Part shown: positions 8,977-17,989 of the stretch, one piece after another | How the letters are laid out: each line of letters starts with the position of its first letter | How positions within the stretch are numbered: position 1 is the stretch's first letter | Origin: Kitasatospora aureofaciens | Lineage (GTDB): Bacteria > Actinomycetota > Actinomycetes > Streptomycetales > Streptomycetaceae | Direction: 5' to 3' | Assembly (NCBI GenBank): GCA_000720845.1 | Contig: JODU01000003.1 | Span: 124,001 to 188,000 of the forward strand | DNA: 64,000 bases | Translations under genes and position numbers: made by a program | The notes under the pieces: generated by a model | The model's input: the letters and a program-made list of their open reading frames with translations, nothing else | What the model was told of the DNA's origin: nothing | The model's database searches: none

Positions 8977-9573
8977 TCAGTTCCCCGGAGCGCGGGACTT
9001 CGGGGCATCGCCCCGCCACCGGGCGCGCAGCACCGCGCCACCGGCCACCGCCAGGCCCGCCACCGTCGCGGCGGCCATCACCCGGCCCAGTCCGGAGCCC
9101 GTCCCGGTCACCGGCACCGCCGCGGCGGCCGCCACCACACCCGCACCCGCGCAGGCCGCGACCGCCTCGCCCCACACCCGGGCGGTCCCGCGGCCCCACC
9201 GCCACGGCCACGTCTCACTGGTCACCAGGTAGGCGACGAGCAGCCCGGCCACACAGGCGCCCTCCCACCGGGCCGGTTCCCCGAAGGCCGCGATCACCAC
9301 GACGCCCGACGCCAGCAGCGTCGTCCGGTGGCGGAGCAGCCGGTAGGACCACCGGACGGCCTCCACCGAAGGCCGCCGGTCCAGCGAGGGCGCCGCCCAC
9401 ACCGCGAGGACGAGCGCGCACACGAAGGGCACCGCCTCCCCGGCCGTGCCCACCGTCGCCCACGGCCGCCACGCCATCACCACGGCCGCCACCCCGAGCA
9501 CCCGCACCGGCACGGTGCCGATCCAGTAGCCGAGGTACTCGCCCAGGCCGACCCGCGTGTCCGGCGCCGTCAT
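8977..9573 (-). CDS. Integral membrane protein, last gene of MoxR operon
   Basis: This 198-residue protein has about five hydrophobic segments, for example VRVLGVAAVVMAW, AVPFVCALVLAVWAA, TTLLASGVVVIAAF and GAGVVAAAAAVPV. I recognise no family. ATG 9573 overlaps the DUF58 stop by 4 bases (ATGA), so it is translated with that operon and probably works in the same membrane-associated process. Confidence 0.75.
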   Translation of the reverse strand: MTAPDTRVGLGEYLGYWIGTVPVRVLGVAAVVMAWRPWATVGTAGEAVPFVCALVLAVWAAPSLDRRPSVEAVRWSYRLLRHRTTLLASGVVVIAAFGEPARWEGACVAGLLVAYLVTSETWPWRWGRGTARVWGEAVAACAGAGVVAAAAAVPVTGTGSGLGRVMAAATVAGLAVAGGAVLRARWRGDAPKSRAPGN

Positions 9574-10928
9574 CGCGCCCGCCCCCTTCCGCCGACCCGC
9601 CCCGCCAGCAGCGGCGCCAGCGCCAGATCCAGTGACTCGCCCTCGGTGTGCCGCAGGACCGGCACCCCGCTGTCCCGCAGGGCGAACCGCATCGCGTCCC
9701 GCTCCGCGCGCCACAGGCGCAGCCCCAACTCGCCCGCCGTGTCGCCCGGTTCCACCACCGGGTCGCCGCTCGGTATCTCCACGACGACCGGGCGGCGCCC
9801 CCGCGCCTGGAGATCCCGCAGCACCTGAAGGATCCGTGCGTCGCTGAGCGGGGTGAACACGTACACCAGGGCACCCTCCGGCAGCGCGGGCGGCGGGAGC
9901 CGCTCCAGCCCGTCGCCGCCGAAGGAACGGTCCTTGCGGACGTCGAGGACGCTCTCCACGATGCGGTAGAACGCCGCGTTCCCGGTGCCCGGCGCCAGCC
10001 ACCGGGTGGTGCCGCCGGTCGAGACGACCCCCACCCGGTCGTGGGTGCGCAGATAGGCCCGGGTGAGCCCGGCGGCGGCCCGTACGGTCTCGTCCAGCGA
10101 CGACAGCCCGGTCGCCGGGTCGACCACGTCACCGAAGGCGTCGATCAGCATCACCGTGTCGGCGGCCCGCTCGGCCGCGAACCGGTGCAGCTGCACGGAC
10201 CCGCGCCGGGTCGTCGACGGCCAGTGGATGCGCCGCTGCCGCTCCCCGGGGACCCAGGGACCCACCCCGATGACCTCGACGCCCTCGCCGGCCTGCGGCG
10301 AGGCGTGCTCGCCGAGCCGCTGCGGCAGCCTTACCGGGATCGGGGTGAAGCGGGCCTGCGTGGCGCGCGGGAACACGGACACCTCGGCCGCCTCGACGCG
10401 CACGGTGCGGCGCACGGTGCCGCCCGGGTCGTACACGTCGACGTCCACCGGACCGAGCGACCAGCGGCCCCAGTGCAGCGCCGTGTGGCGCAGCGTCACC
10501 GTGGACGTGCCGACGACGACCTCGTCGAGGCGCAGGCCGGGCCCCAGCGTGACCCCGGGGTCGAGGCGCACGGCCTCGCCGTCGTGGGCCACCGCGATGC
10601 GTACGGTGACCGTGTCGCCCTCGAAGCAGCGCCCCGGCTCGACGGTCGTCGACGTCTCGACGCGGCGGGCGTGGGCGCGGGGCAGGGCCAGGGTGAGCAG
10701 CACCAGCGGTGCCGCCGCGAGCGCCAGCAGCCACGCCCGGCCGGTGAGCAGCGCGGCGGCCAGCGCCACGACGGCGACGGTCAGCAGGCGCAGCGTGCGC
10801 TCGCCCGGCCGCGGGCCGCCGGGCGGCGGTGGCGGTGGCTGCGTCGGGGAGGTGCGCCCCTCCAGGGCGCGGACCACCGCCGCGCTCGGCCGGGGCACGG
10901 GTTCCGGCCGGGGCGCGGGCGCGGTCAC
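9570..10928 (-). CDS. DUF58-domain membrane-anchored protein
   Basis: This 452-residue protein starts at GTG 10928, overlapping the MoxR stop (GTGA). A Pro-rich head precedes two close transmembrane stretches (LLTVAVVALAAALL and WLLALAAAPLVLLTLAL, about 48-85). A beta-rich region follows, then the DUF58 signature with GERQRRIHWPSTTRRG (about 230-245) and a von Willebrand A-like fold (DTVMLIDAFGD). DUF58 proteins accompany MoxR ATPases and are thought to be their VWA-type partners at the membrane. The substrate is unknown. Confidence 0.88.
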   Translation of the reverse strand: MTAPAPRPEPVPRPSAAVVRALEGRTSPTQPPPPPPGGPRPGERTLRLLTVAVVALAAALLTGRAWLLALAAAPLVLLTLALPRAHARRVETSTTVEPGRCFEGDTVTVRIAVAHDGEAVRLDPGVTLGPGLRLDEVVVGTSTVTLRHTALHWGRWSLGPVDVDVYDPGGTVRRTVRVEAAEVSVFPRATQARFTPIPVRLPQRLGEHASPQAGEGVEVIGVGPWVPGERQRRIHWPSTTRRGSVQLHRFAAERAADTVMLIDAFGDVVDPATGLSSLDETVRAAAGLTRAYLRTHDRVGVVSTGGTTRWLAPGTGNAAFYRIVESVLDVRKDRSFGGDGLERLPPPALPEGALVYVFTPLSDARILQVLRDLQARGRRPVVVEIPSGDPVVEPGDTAGELGLRLWRAERDAMRFALRDSGVPVLRHTEGESLDLALAPLLAGRVGGRGRAR

Positions 10929-11923
10929 GACGAGACGGCGGCCGTACGCCGCGTCGTGGGCGTACCGACGGCGTCGACTATCTCGCGCAGCACGTCGTCC
11001 GTGGACATCTCGCGCACCCACAACTCCGGCCGCAGCGACACCCGGTGGGCGAGGGCGGGCACCGCCAGGTCCTTGACGTCCTCCGGGACGACGTAGTCGC
11101 GGCCGTCCAGCACGGCACGGGCGCGGGCGAGCTGGACCAGGGCGAGTCCGCCGCGCGGTGAGGCGCCGATGCTGATCTGGGGGTGCCCGCGGGTCGCGCC
11201 GACCAGCGCGACGGCGTACTCCAGCAGGTCGTCGTCGATCTCCACCCGCTCCACGACGGCCCGCCACGCCACCACGTCGTCCGGCCCCGCGAGCCGTTCG
11301 AGCACGGCCTCCGGCGCGGCCCGGTCGATCCGGGCGCGCAGCATCGCCAGCTCCTCCTCGGCGGCCAGGTACCCCATCCGCACCCGCAGCTGGAACCGGT
11401 CGAGCTGGGCCTCGGGCAGCGAGTACGTGCCTTCGTACTCCACCGGGTTGGCCGTCGCGATCACCAGGAACGGGTCGGCGAGCGGCCGCGTCTCGCCGTC
11501 CACGGTCACCTGCGACTCGGCCATCGCCTCCAGCAGTGCGGCCTGGGTCTTCGGCGGCGTCCGGTTGATCTCGTCGGCGAGCAGCAGGTGCGTGAAGACG
11601 GGGCCGGGGTGGAACACCATCTCGCCGGTGCGCTGGTCGTACAGCGGCGTCCCGGTGACGTCGGAGGGCAGCAGGTCGGGCGTGAACTGGATCCGGCGGA
11701 AGTCCAGGCCGAGCGTGGTGGCGAAGGACCGCGCCAGGAGCGTCTTGCCGAGCCCCGGCAGGTCCTCGACGAGGACGTGGCCGCCGGCCAGCACGCCCAG
11801 CATCACGAGTTCGAGGGCGTCCGGCTTGCCGACGACGGCTCGGCCGATCTCGCGCAGTACGGCACCGGCCTGCTCGCCGACCTGCTCGGCGGTGCGGAGC
11901 CGGTTCGTGGAGGGAGTCGTCAC
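10925..11923 (-). CDS. MoxR-family AAA+ ATPase
   Basis: This is a 332-residue chaperone-like ATPase. Walker A is GLGKTLLA (in EDLPGLGKT), Walker B is LLLADEINR, and the MoxR-specific AEMMAESQVT-type helix appears as LLEAMAESQVTVDG. Sensor 1 is IATANPVEYEGTY and there is an arginine-finger region LDRFQLRVRMGY. MoxR proteins remodel or mature protein complexes together with VWA-domain partners, which fits its place between DUF58 and DUF4129 genes. The start overlaps the previous gene by 4 bases. Confidence 0.93.
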   Translation of the reverse strand: MTTPSTNRLRTAEQVGEQAGAVLREIGRAVVGKPDALELVMLGVLAGGHVLVEDLPGLGKTLLARSFATTLGLDFRRIQFTPDLLPSDVTGTPLYDQRTGEMVFHPGPVFTHLLLADEINRTPPKTQAALLEAMAESQVTVDGETRPLADPFLVIATANPVEYEGTYSLPEAQLDRFQLRVRMGYLAAEEELAMLRARIDRAAPEAVLERLAGPDDVVAWRAVVERVEIDDDLLEYAVALVGATRGHPQISIGASPRGGLALVQLARARAVLDGRDYVVPEDVKDLAVPALAHRVSLRPELWVREMSTDDVLREIVDAVGTPTTRRTAAVSS

Positions 11924-12525
11924 GTCGCTTGGTCCTTACCGGTACGGGGGCTGCGGGTGCGGGTGCGGGTACTAGTACTGGGGGTGCGGGGCGCGCCGAG
12001 TGCTTCGAGCCGGTCGACGAGGCGGCGCAGCACGTCGACGGGCACCTCGCCGTCGGGTCCGGTGCCCGGTGGTACGGGGCCGAGCCACGGCCACAGCTCG
12101 GGACCGATCAACTCGGCGGCCCGCTCGCTCTGGTGCTCCAGGGACACGTGGTGGTGCTCGGCGAGCGCGGCGGCGTACAGGTGGCGCAGCTCGGTGCGGA
12201 GCACCGCGCGGTAGTAGAGGGCGCCGTCGGGTCCGGTGGACGTGCCCACGTTCCGCCGCCATTCGCCCATGCCCGGGGCCCGCGTCCGCAGCAGTCGCAC
12301 CTCGTCCCGGTACGCGGAGTCCAGGGCGCCCGCCCCGGCGGCGTACCGGGCGGCGAGCAGGGCCACGGCGACGAGCAGGGCCACCAGGGCACCGGCCGCC
12401 TCGGCGCCGTCGAGCAGCAGGACGAGCAGGACGCCCGAGCCGGCGACCGCGCCGCCGAGCAGCCCGAGCCGGCGCAGCGTGAACACGTCCTCTTCCGAGG
12501 TCCCCGCCGCGGAACGGTTCATCAC
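11920..12525 (-). CDS. Membrane protein of the MoxR operon
   Basis: This 201-residue protein has two adjacent hydrophobic helices near the N-terminus (LGLLGGAVAGSGVLLVLLL and ALVALLVAVALLAARYA). A charged cytoplasmic part follows, and the end is a Thr/Arg-rich tail. GTG 12525 overlaps the DUF4129 stop; ATG 12522 is the next codon. Proteins of this kind are regular companions in actinobacterial MoxR-DUF58-DUF4129 operons; no enzymatic motif is visible. Confidence 0.78.
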   Translation of the reverse strand: MMNRSAAGTSEEDVFTLRRLGLLGGAVAGSGVLLVLLLDGAEAAGALVALLVAVALLAARYAAGAGALDSAYRDEVRLLRTRAPGMGEWRRNVGTSTGPDGALYYRAVLRTELRHLYAAALAEHHHVSLEHQSERAAELIGPELWPWLGPVPPGTGPDGEVPVDVLRRLVDRLEALGAPRTPSTSTRTRTRSPRTGKDQAT

Positions 12526-13505
12526 CCGGCCTCCGGATTCGGGCGCGGGGCGCTGCCGCTGTCCCTGTCGCGGTCGTCGTCGCGGTCCCCGAGCAGGGCC
12601 GCGATCGCCTCCAGGGAGTCCGCCGCGGCCTTGCGGTGCGAGGCGTCCATGGGGTGCGAGGAGTAGCGGGCCTCGCGGAAGAGGGCGGTCAGGCGCGGCG
12701 CGGCCGGGCCCGGCGTGAAGCCCGCGGCGGCGGCACGGGAGAGCAGGTCGGCGGGGCTGTCGGAGGCGTGCCGGGGCACGCCGGACGCGGCGAGGGCGTC
12801 CTCCATGGCGGCGTAACAGGCGATGACGGCCGCCCGGGCGTCCTCGCCGGTGTCGGCCAGGGCGCGGCGGCCCGAGTGCACGGCGGACAGGAGCAGCCGC
12901 GCGTCGTCGTCCCGCGTCGCGGAGCCCGCGAGGCCGCGGTGCTGCGGCAGCCGCAGTCCGAACCGCCGCAGCCGCCGCACGACGGCCACCACGACGAGCA
13001 CGACGGCGACCGCGGCCAGCAGCGCGAGTACCAGGTTCAGCGGCAGGGAGGAGTGCTCGCCCGAACCGTGGCGCTGCCGGGGCGGGGGAGGGACGAGGGT
13101 CGGCGTGGGCACCGGGTCGGTCGCGAGCGGCGGAGGAGGCCCTGACGTGCTGTCGCCGGTGGAGAACCGGTGCAGCACCAGGGCCAGGACACCGATGACT
13201 CCCGTCGCCGCGAGCAGCAGGGGCGCGGCGGCCTCCCGCAGCCGCTCCTCACCCGGTGGCAGCGCCGTGCGGTCGGCGCCGAAGCGGTGGCGCAGGTTCT
13301 GCACGGCCGTCCACACACCGAACGTCCAGACGGCGGACGCCCCGATCGCCACGAGGCCCCAGTGTCCGAGCGGACCCCTGCCGGAGTGCAGCAACCCCTG
13401 AGCGGGCCGCAGCGCGAGCGCCGCGAGGGCCAGTGCCCCGACCACCCCGGCGGCGAGCCACACTCCCGGCGCCGCCCGGAGTGCCGTCCTCTCCCCGCGT
13501 TCCAT
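12522..13505 (-). CDS. DUF4129-domain membrane protein
   Basis: This 327-residue protein is the first gene of a five-gene operon running down to 8977. It has N-terminal transmembrane helices (WLAAGVVGALALAALAL, LVAIGASAVWTFGVW, LLAATGVIGVLALVL) and a Pro/Thr-rich extracytoplasmic stretch. Another helix (LVLALLAAVAVVLVVVAVV) leads to the cytoplasmic DUF4129 domain with CYAAMEDALAASGVPRHA and its PADLL motif. ATG 13505 has a G-rich GGCGGGGGGG in front. ATG 13559 is in frame but lacks such a site. Confidence 0.83.
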   Translation of the reverse strand: MERGERTALRAAPGVWLAAGVVGALALAALALRPAQGLLHSGRGPLGHWGLVAIGASAVWTFGVWTAVQNLRHRFGADRTALPPGEERLREAAAPLLLAATGVIGVLALVLHRFSTGDSTSGPPPPLATDPVPTPTLVPPPPRQRHGSGEHSSLPLNLVLALLAAVAVVLVVVAVVRRLRRFGLRLPQHRGLAGSATRDDDARLLLSAVHSGRRALADTGEDARAAVIACYAAMEDALAASGVPRHASDSPADLLSRAAAAGFTPGPAAPRLTALFREARYSSHPMDASHRKAAADSLEAIAALLGDRDDDRDRDSGSAPRPNPEAG

Positions 13506-13578
13506 GCCGTGCCCCCCCGCCGAACCCGTCGCCGCCCCCGAACGCCTGTTCACGGCCATCTTGGCACAAGCCGTCCGG

Positions 13579-14505
13579 TCACTCCGGGGACAGGTCCCGG
13601 GCGATCGACGCGATCGTCTCCGGCCCCACCCGGCAGCACCCGCCGACCAGTCGGGCCCCGTGCTCCCGCCACCGCCGCACCCGCTCGGTCGCGAACGACG
13701 AACGCCCCCGCCAGCTCCGGGAGGCCGCGTCCCACGTCTCTCCGCTGTTGGGATAGGCGACGACCGGTTTGCCGGTGACGCGCGCCGCGGTCTCCACCGC
13801 GCCCGACACGTCCTCGGGGGCACAGCAGTTGACGCCCACCGCGACCACCTCCGCCGCGTCGGTGGCCAGGGCGAAGGCGTCCTCCAGCGGCTGACCGGCG
13901 CGCGTGCGGTCCCCCGCGACGGTGTACGACAGCCAGGCGGGCACGCCCAGTCCGCGCACCGCCCGCAGCAGGGCCACCACCTCGTCGGTGTCCGGGACGG
14001 TCTCCAGCGCGAGCACGTCTGGCCGCGCGGCGGCCAGCACCTCCAGGCGGGGGCGGTGGAACCGCTCCAGCTCGGCCACGTCGAGGCCGTACCGTCCGCG
14101 GTACTCGGAGCCGTCCGCGAGCATCGCCCCGTACGGACCGGCCGACGCCGCCACCCACAGGACCCGGTCCGGGCGTTCCACCTGCACCCGGCGGGCGGCC
14201 TCCCGCGCCGACTCGACACTGAGGGCGAGCAGTTCGGCCGTCCGCTCCCGTCCGATGCCGCGCCGGGCGAAGCCCTCGAAGGTGGCCTGGTAGCTGGCGG
14301 TGATCGCCACCTCCGCGCCCGCCTCGAAGTAGGCGAGGTGGGCCCGCGTGATCGCCTCGGGGTCCTCGGCGAGCAGCCGGGCCGACCACAGGGCGTCGCC
14401 CAGGTCGTGCCCGGCCGCCTCCAGCTGGTTGGACAGCCCGCCGTCGAGCACGAGCGGGCCGGAGGAGAGGGCGTCGGCGAAGTCGCTGGTCACGTCGCTG
14501 GTCAC
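13579..14505 (-). CDS. mmuM: Homocysteine S-methyltransferase
   Basis: This 308-residue TIM-barrel enzyme transfers a methyl group from S-methylmethionine or SAM to homocysteine to make methionine. The zinc ligands typical of the family are present: Cys in VGVNCCAP and the pair in LVGGCCRVGP near the C-terminus. VLDGGLSNQLEAAG at the start and ETVPDTDEV are also diagnostic. It starts at GTG 14505; its first eight codons contain a 12-base tandem duplication (MTSDVTSD). It is divergent from the CPBP gene. Confidence 0.92.
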   Translation of the reverse strand: MTSDVTSDFADALSSGPLVLDGGLSNQLEAAGHDLGDALWSARLLAEDPEAITRAHLAYFEAGAEVAITASYQATFEGFARRGIGRERTAELLALSVESAREAARRVQVERPDRVLWVAASAGPYGAMLADGSEYRGRYGLDVAELERFHRPRLEVLAAARPDVLALETVPDTDEVVALLRAVRGLGVPAWLSYTVAGDRTRAGQPLEDAFALATDAAEVVAVGVNCCAPEDVSGAVETAARVTGKPVVAYPNSGETWDAASRSWRGRSSFATERVRRWREHGARLVGGCCRVGPETIASIARDLSPE

Positions 14506-14664
14506 GCCTCCGAGGCTACGACGTACCCAGCCGCTCCGGGGCCTTGTCCCCCGAGCGAGCTACACGCAGGTGTCCACCGTGAGGTGACGATCTCCGGCCG
14601 CCGGATCCGTAGCGTCCGGTGCAGCCCGCGGCACTCAGGTCCCGGGCCCTAGGAGGGAGTTCCC

Positions 14665-15507
14665 GTGAGGTTCGTCTGGCAGTTCCTGGCCGTGCTGGCG
14701 GCGTACGCCGTCGGCGGCGCCGCCATCAACGCGGTGAAGGACAACGACTGGCTCACCCTGGTCGTCGGCCTCACGGCGGCGGCGCTGATTCTGTTCGTGT
14801 ACGGGTGGGTGGTGCGGCGGACCGAACGCCGGCAGGCCCTGGACGTGGCCCTGGAGGGCGCGGGCGCGAAGCTCGGCTGGGGAACGCTGATCGGCGTGGG
14901 GATGTTCTCGGCCGTCATCGTGAACCTCTACACCTCCGGGCACTACGAGGTCGACGGACTGGGCTCGGTGCAGGGCGCGATCGGGATGGTCGGCTTCATG
15001 GCCGGGGCCGCCGCGACGGAGGAGGTCGTGTACCGCGGGGTGCTGTTCCGGATCATCGAGGAGCACATCGGCACCTACCTCGCGCTGGCGCTGACCGGCC
15101 TGGTGTTCGGGCTCTCGCACCTGCTCAACGAGGACGCCACCCTGTGGGGCGCTGTCGCCATCGCCATCGAGGCCGGGTTCATGCTCGCCGCCGCGTACGC
15201 CGCCACCCGCAGCCTGTGGCTGACCATCGGCGTGCACTTCGGCTGGAACTTCGCCGCGGGCGGCGTGTTTAGCACCGTCGTCTCCGGCAACGGCGACAGC
15301 GAGGGCCTGCTGGACGCCACCATGTCGGGTCCCAAGCTGCTCACCGGCGGCGACTTCGGTCCGGAGGGCAGCGTGTACTCGGTGGGCTTCGGGGTGCTGC
15401 TGACGCTGGTGTTCCTGTGGCTGGCGCACCGGCGCGGCAACATCGTGCGGTTCGGCGCACGGCGGCGTGCCGCGGGCGTCAACTCCGCCGCTACACTTCC
15501 CCGGTGA
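14665..15507 (+). CDS. CPBP-family intramembrane metalloprotease
   Basis: This 280-residue polytopic protein is of the CAAX-protease/bacteriocin-processing (ABI) family. The catalytic motifs are EEVVYR (about residues 118-123), FGLSHLL and HFGWNF, in the right order, with hydrophobic helices between. GTG 14665 has a near-perfect AGGAGG a few bases before. Its stop overlaps the start of the histidine kinase (GTGA at 15504-15507), suggesting that protease and two-component system act in one envelope response, for example by processing a membrane peptide. The partner substrate is unknown. Confidence 0.9.
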   Translation: MRFVWQFLAVLAAYAVGGAAINAVKDNDWLTLVVGLTAAALILFVYGWVVRRTERRQALDVALEGAGAKLGWGTLIGVGMFSAVIVNLYTSGHYEVDGLGSVQGAIGMVGFMAGAAATEEVVYRGVLFRIIEEHIGTYLALALTGLVFGLSHLLNEDATLWGAVAIAIEAGFMLAAAYAATRSLWLTIGVHFGWNFAAGGVFSTVVSGNGDSEGLLDATMSGPKLLTGGDFGPEGSVYSVGFGVLLTLVFLWLAHRRGNIVRFGARRRAAGVNSAATLPR

Positions 15508-16670
15508 TCGATCGCCGACGGGTCCTGGAGCAGTGGCGTCGGCTCGACGTCACGGTCCGGGACCTCCCGTTCGGGGTGCTGCTCCTCGTCGCTTCGCTGC
15601 TGCCGTCGCTGCGTGGCCAGGGCACGGAGATCGGCGGCCTGCCGACCCGTTCCGCCGACGCGCTGGCCGGGGTGGCGGCAGTCCTGCAGTCCCTCCCCCT
15701 GGCCGTGCGCCGGCGGTGGACCCTCGTCTGCCTCGCCCTGGTCTCGCTCGGCTTCGCCCTGGACCAACTGCGCGGCTACCACCTGTTCGCGGGCGCCGCG
15801 CTCCCCATCGTGCTGATCAACGCGGGCTCCCACCAGGAGAAGTACCGGCGTGCCACGCAGGTCGCCGCCACCCTGGCGTACGTGGCCATGGCCGTCGGGC
15901 TCAACGCGCGCGGCGGCGACGAGACGCTGGTCGAGTACGTGACGTTCTACCTGATCCTCGCCCTGGCGTGGGGCGTCGGGGCCTGGATGCGCTCGGCGCG
16001 CGCCGCGGAGGCGGAACGCCGCAGCCGGGTCGCCGAGGACGCCCGCAACGCCGAACGCACCCGCATCGCCCGCGAGTTGCACGACGTCGTGACCCACCAC
16101 GTGACGGCGATGGTCGTGCAGTCGGAGGCGGCCCGGTACCTGACCGCCTCACCCCAGCGGCTCGACGAGACCCTGGCCGCCGTCAGCGACACCGGGCGGC
16201 GGGCCATCACCGACCTGCGGCACCTGCTCGACCTCCTCAACCCCGACCACGGCACCGCCGAGCCCAGGACGCCGCCCGTCGGCCGGGTGCTCACGCTGGT
16301 CGAGCAGACCCGCCGGGCCGGGCAGCCGGTGGAGTTCACCGAAAAGGGCACCCCGGCGGCGGCGACCGGCAGCTCCGACCTCGTGGCCTACCGTGTCGTC
16401 CAGGAGGCCCTGACCAACGCCCTCAAGTACGACCACGGCGGCCGGACCTCGGTGCTGGTGCGTCACGGAGAACGGGAGATCACGGTGGAGGTGGGCACGG
16501 ACGGCTCCGGCACGGGGGCCGCGTCCCCCGGCGGCAGCGGGCGGGGGCTGGCCGGTCTGCAGGAGCGGGTCGACGTGCTGGGCGGCGAGTTCAGCACCGA
16601 ACGCCCGGCGGGCGGCGGCTTCGTCGTCCGGGCCCGGATACCCGGGGGAAGCGGGGGCAGCACGTCATGA
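15504..16670 (+). CDS. Sensor histidine kinase, NarL-partner (HisKA_3) type
   Basis: This 388-residue membrane kinase has several N-terminal transmembrane segments (FGVLLLVASLLPSL, LFAGAALPIVLI, TLAYVAMAVGL, VTFYLILALAWGVGAW). The HisKA_3 dimerisation helix RIARELHDVVTHHVTAMVVQ carries the phosphoacceptor His. The HATPase domain has N box VVQEALTNALKYD and G box GRGLAGLQERVDVLGG. It lacks a sizeable extracytoplasmic sensor, so the signal is probably sensed in the membrane. It is coupled on both sides by 4-base overlaps. Confidence 0.92.
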   Translation: MIDRRRVLEQWRRLDVTVRDLPFGVLLLVASLLPSLRGQGTEIGGLPTRSADALAGVAAVLQSLPLAVRRRWTLVCLALVSLGFALDQLRGYHLFAGAALPIVLINAGSHQEKYRRATQVAATLAYVAMAVGLNARGGDETLVEYVTFYLILALAWGVGAWMRSARAAEAERRSRVAEDARNAERTRIARELHDVVTHHVTAMVVQSEAARYLTASPQRLDETLAAVSDTGRRAITDLRHLLDLLNPDHGTAEPRTPPVGRVLTLVEQTRRAGQPVEFTEKGTPAAATGSSDLVAYRVVQEALTNALKYDHGGRTSVLVRHGEREITVEVGTDGSGTGAASPGGSGRGLAGLQERVDVLGGEFSTERPAGGGFVVRARIPGGSGGSTS

Positions 16671-17326
16671 GCGCACCGGTCCGGGTCGTGATCTGCGACG
16701 ACCAGGCACTGATCCGCACCGGTCTGACGACCATCGTCGACGCCCAGCCCGACCTGGAGGTGGTCGGCGAGTGCGGGGACGGGCGCACCGGGGTCGACCT
16801 CGCCCGCGAACTGCGCCCGGACGTCGTGGTGATGGACATCCGCATGCCCGTGCTCGACGGCTTGGAGGCCACCCGTCTGCTGGCCGGCGCCGGGGTGGAG
16901 AACCCGGTCAAGGTGCTCGTGGTGACGACGTTCAACCTCGACGAGTACGTCTACGAGGCACTGCGCGCGGGCGCCAGCGGCTTCCTGCTCAAGGACGCGC
17001 CGCCGGACCGGCTGCTGCACGGCATCCGCACCGTGGCCATGGGCGCGGCCCTGCTCGACCCCGACGTGACCCGCCGCCTCGTCGGCCGGTACGCGGCCCG
17101 CATCCGCCCCGCCGAGGGCACCGCGCGGGACATCCCGCTGACCCCCCGGGAGATGGAGGTCCTGCGCCTGATCGCGGACGGCCTCTCCAACAGCGAGATC
17201 GCCGCGGCCCTGGTGATCAGCCCCGAGACCGTCAAGACCTTCGTCTCCCGCATCCTCACCAAACTCGACCTGCGCGACCGCGTCCAGGCCGTCGTCTTCG
17301 CCTACCGCCACGGGCTGGTGACCTGA
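16667..17326 (+). CDS. NarL/LuxR-type response regulator
   Basis: This 219-residue protein has a receiver domain (VVICDDQALIRTG with the acidic pair, phosphoacceptor in VVMDIRMPVLDG, lysine in GFLLKDAP). The C-terminal LuxR HTH reads LTPREMEVLRLIADGLSNSE, then IAAALVISPETVKTFVSRIL. It is the cognate partner of the kinase with which its ATG overlaps by 4 bases. The three-gene CPBP-kinase-regulator set ends 18 bases before a convergent gene. Confidence 0.94.
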   Translation: MSAPVRVVICDDQALIRTGLTTIVDAQPDLEVVGECGDGRTGVDLARELRPDVVVMDIRMPVLDGLEATRLLAGAGVENPVKVLVVTTFNLDEYVYEALRAGASGFLLKDAPPDRLLHGIRTVAMGAALLDPDVTRRLVGRYAARIRPAEGTARDIPLTPREMEVLRLIADGLSNSEIAAALVISPETVKTFVSRILTKLDLRDRVQAVVFAYRHGLVT

Positions 17327-17344
17327 CGCCCGGGTACCGGCCGC

Positions 17345-17881
17345 TCAGCCCTGCAACCGGCTGCGCATCTGCGACAGACGCCGGTCGAAACGCAGGTTGT
17401 ACCAGGCCAGCCAGCCCATGAACACGACGGCCAGGGCGAGCATCAGGCTCCCGGCGGCGACCGAACCCGAGGCGAACCACAGGGCCGACGTACCGAAGAA
17501 GATGAGGGCCAGCATCGGAAACGCCCACCAGCGGTGGCGCCGCAGCCGCTCCTGGCGCGAGTCGACCAGCGCCGCCATCGCCCGCCGCCGTTCGGGGTCC
17601 CGGGGCGCCGCTCCGCCCTTGAGGATCTGCCGCTCCATGCCGGGCACGTCCGCCGGTTCCGCACCGGCCGCCCCCGCGTCGCGCACCCGCCGACGGCGCA
17701 CCCACCACACGATCCAGGCGGCGGCCGGCACCGCGCCCACCACGGCCGACGGCCACGCCGACGCGCCGTTCATGAGCAGCCGTATCCCGACGCCCACGAC
17801 CAGCGCGATCGCCCCGATGGCCCAGAGCCTGTCCTGCCACCGCGGCCGCGGACGGTCGTCGCCTCTGCCTGCGCTCGCCAT
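17345..17881 (-). CDS. Hypothetical membrane protein
   Basis: This 178-residue protein has two N-terminal helices (IGAIALVVGVGIRLL and AVVGAVPAAAWIVWWV). A charged loop of about 60 residues follows, then two C-terminal helices (WWAFPMLALIFFGTSALWF and SLMLALAVVFMGWLAW). No family is recognised. The ATG at 17881 is chosen because it begins the first helix region without a long charged head. Confidence 0.7.
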   Translation of the reverse strand: MASAGRGDDRPRPRWQDRLWAIGAIALVVGVGIRLLMNGASAWPSAVVGAVPAAAWIVWWVRRRRVRDAGAAGAEPADVPGMERQILKGGAAPRDPERRRAMAALVDSRQERLRRHRWWAFPMLALIFFGTSALWFASGSVAAGSLMLALAVVFMGWLAWYNLRFDRRLSQMRSRLQG

Positions 17882-17989
17882 GTCACCTCTCCTGAGGAAG
17901 ACGGGGAAGTTCCGGTGCGGACCGGATACCCCCGAACCTCCGGAACACTTCGGCCGAGGCCGAAACAACGGGCCCATAGCGTGCGGGAC

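Noticed and set aside
9850..11270. Extension of the DUF58 frame upstream to 11267
   Set aside because: The extra part is antisense-phase sequence inside the MoxR gene; GTG 10928 gives the usual coupled start.
14479..14505. 12-base tandem duplication at the mmuM start
   Set aside because: It only duplicates four codons (MTSD MTSD-like) and has no clear regulatory meaning.
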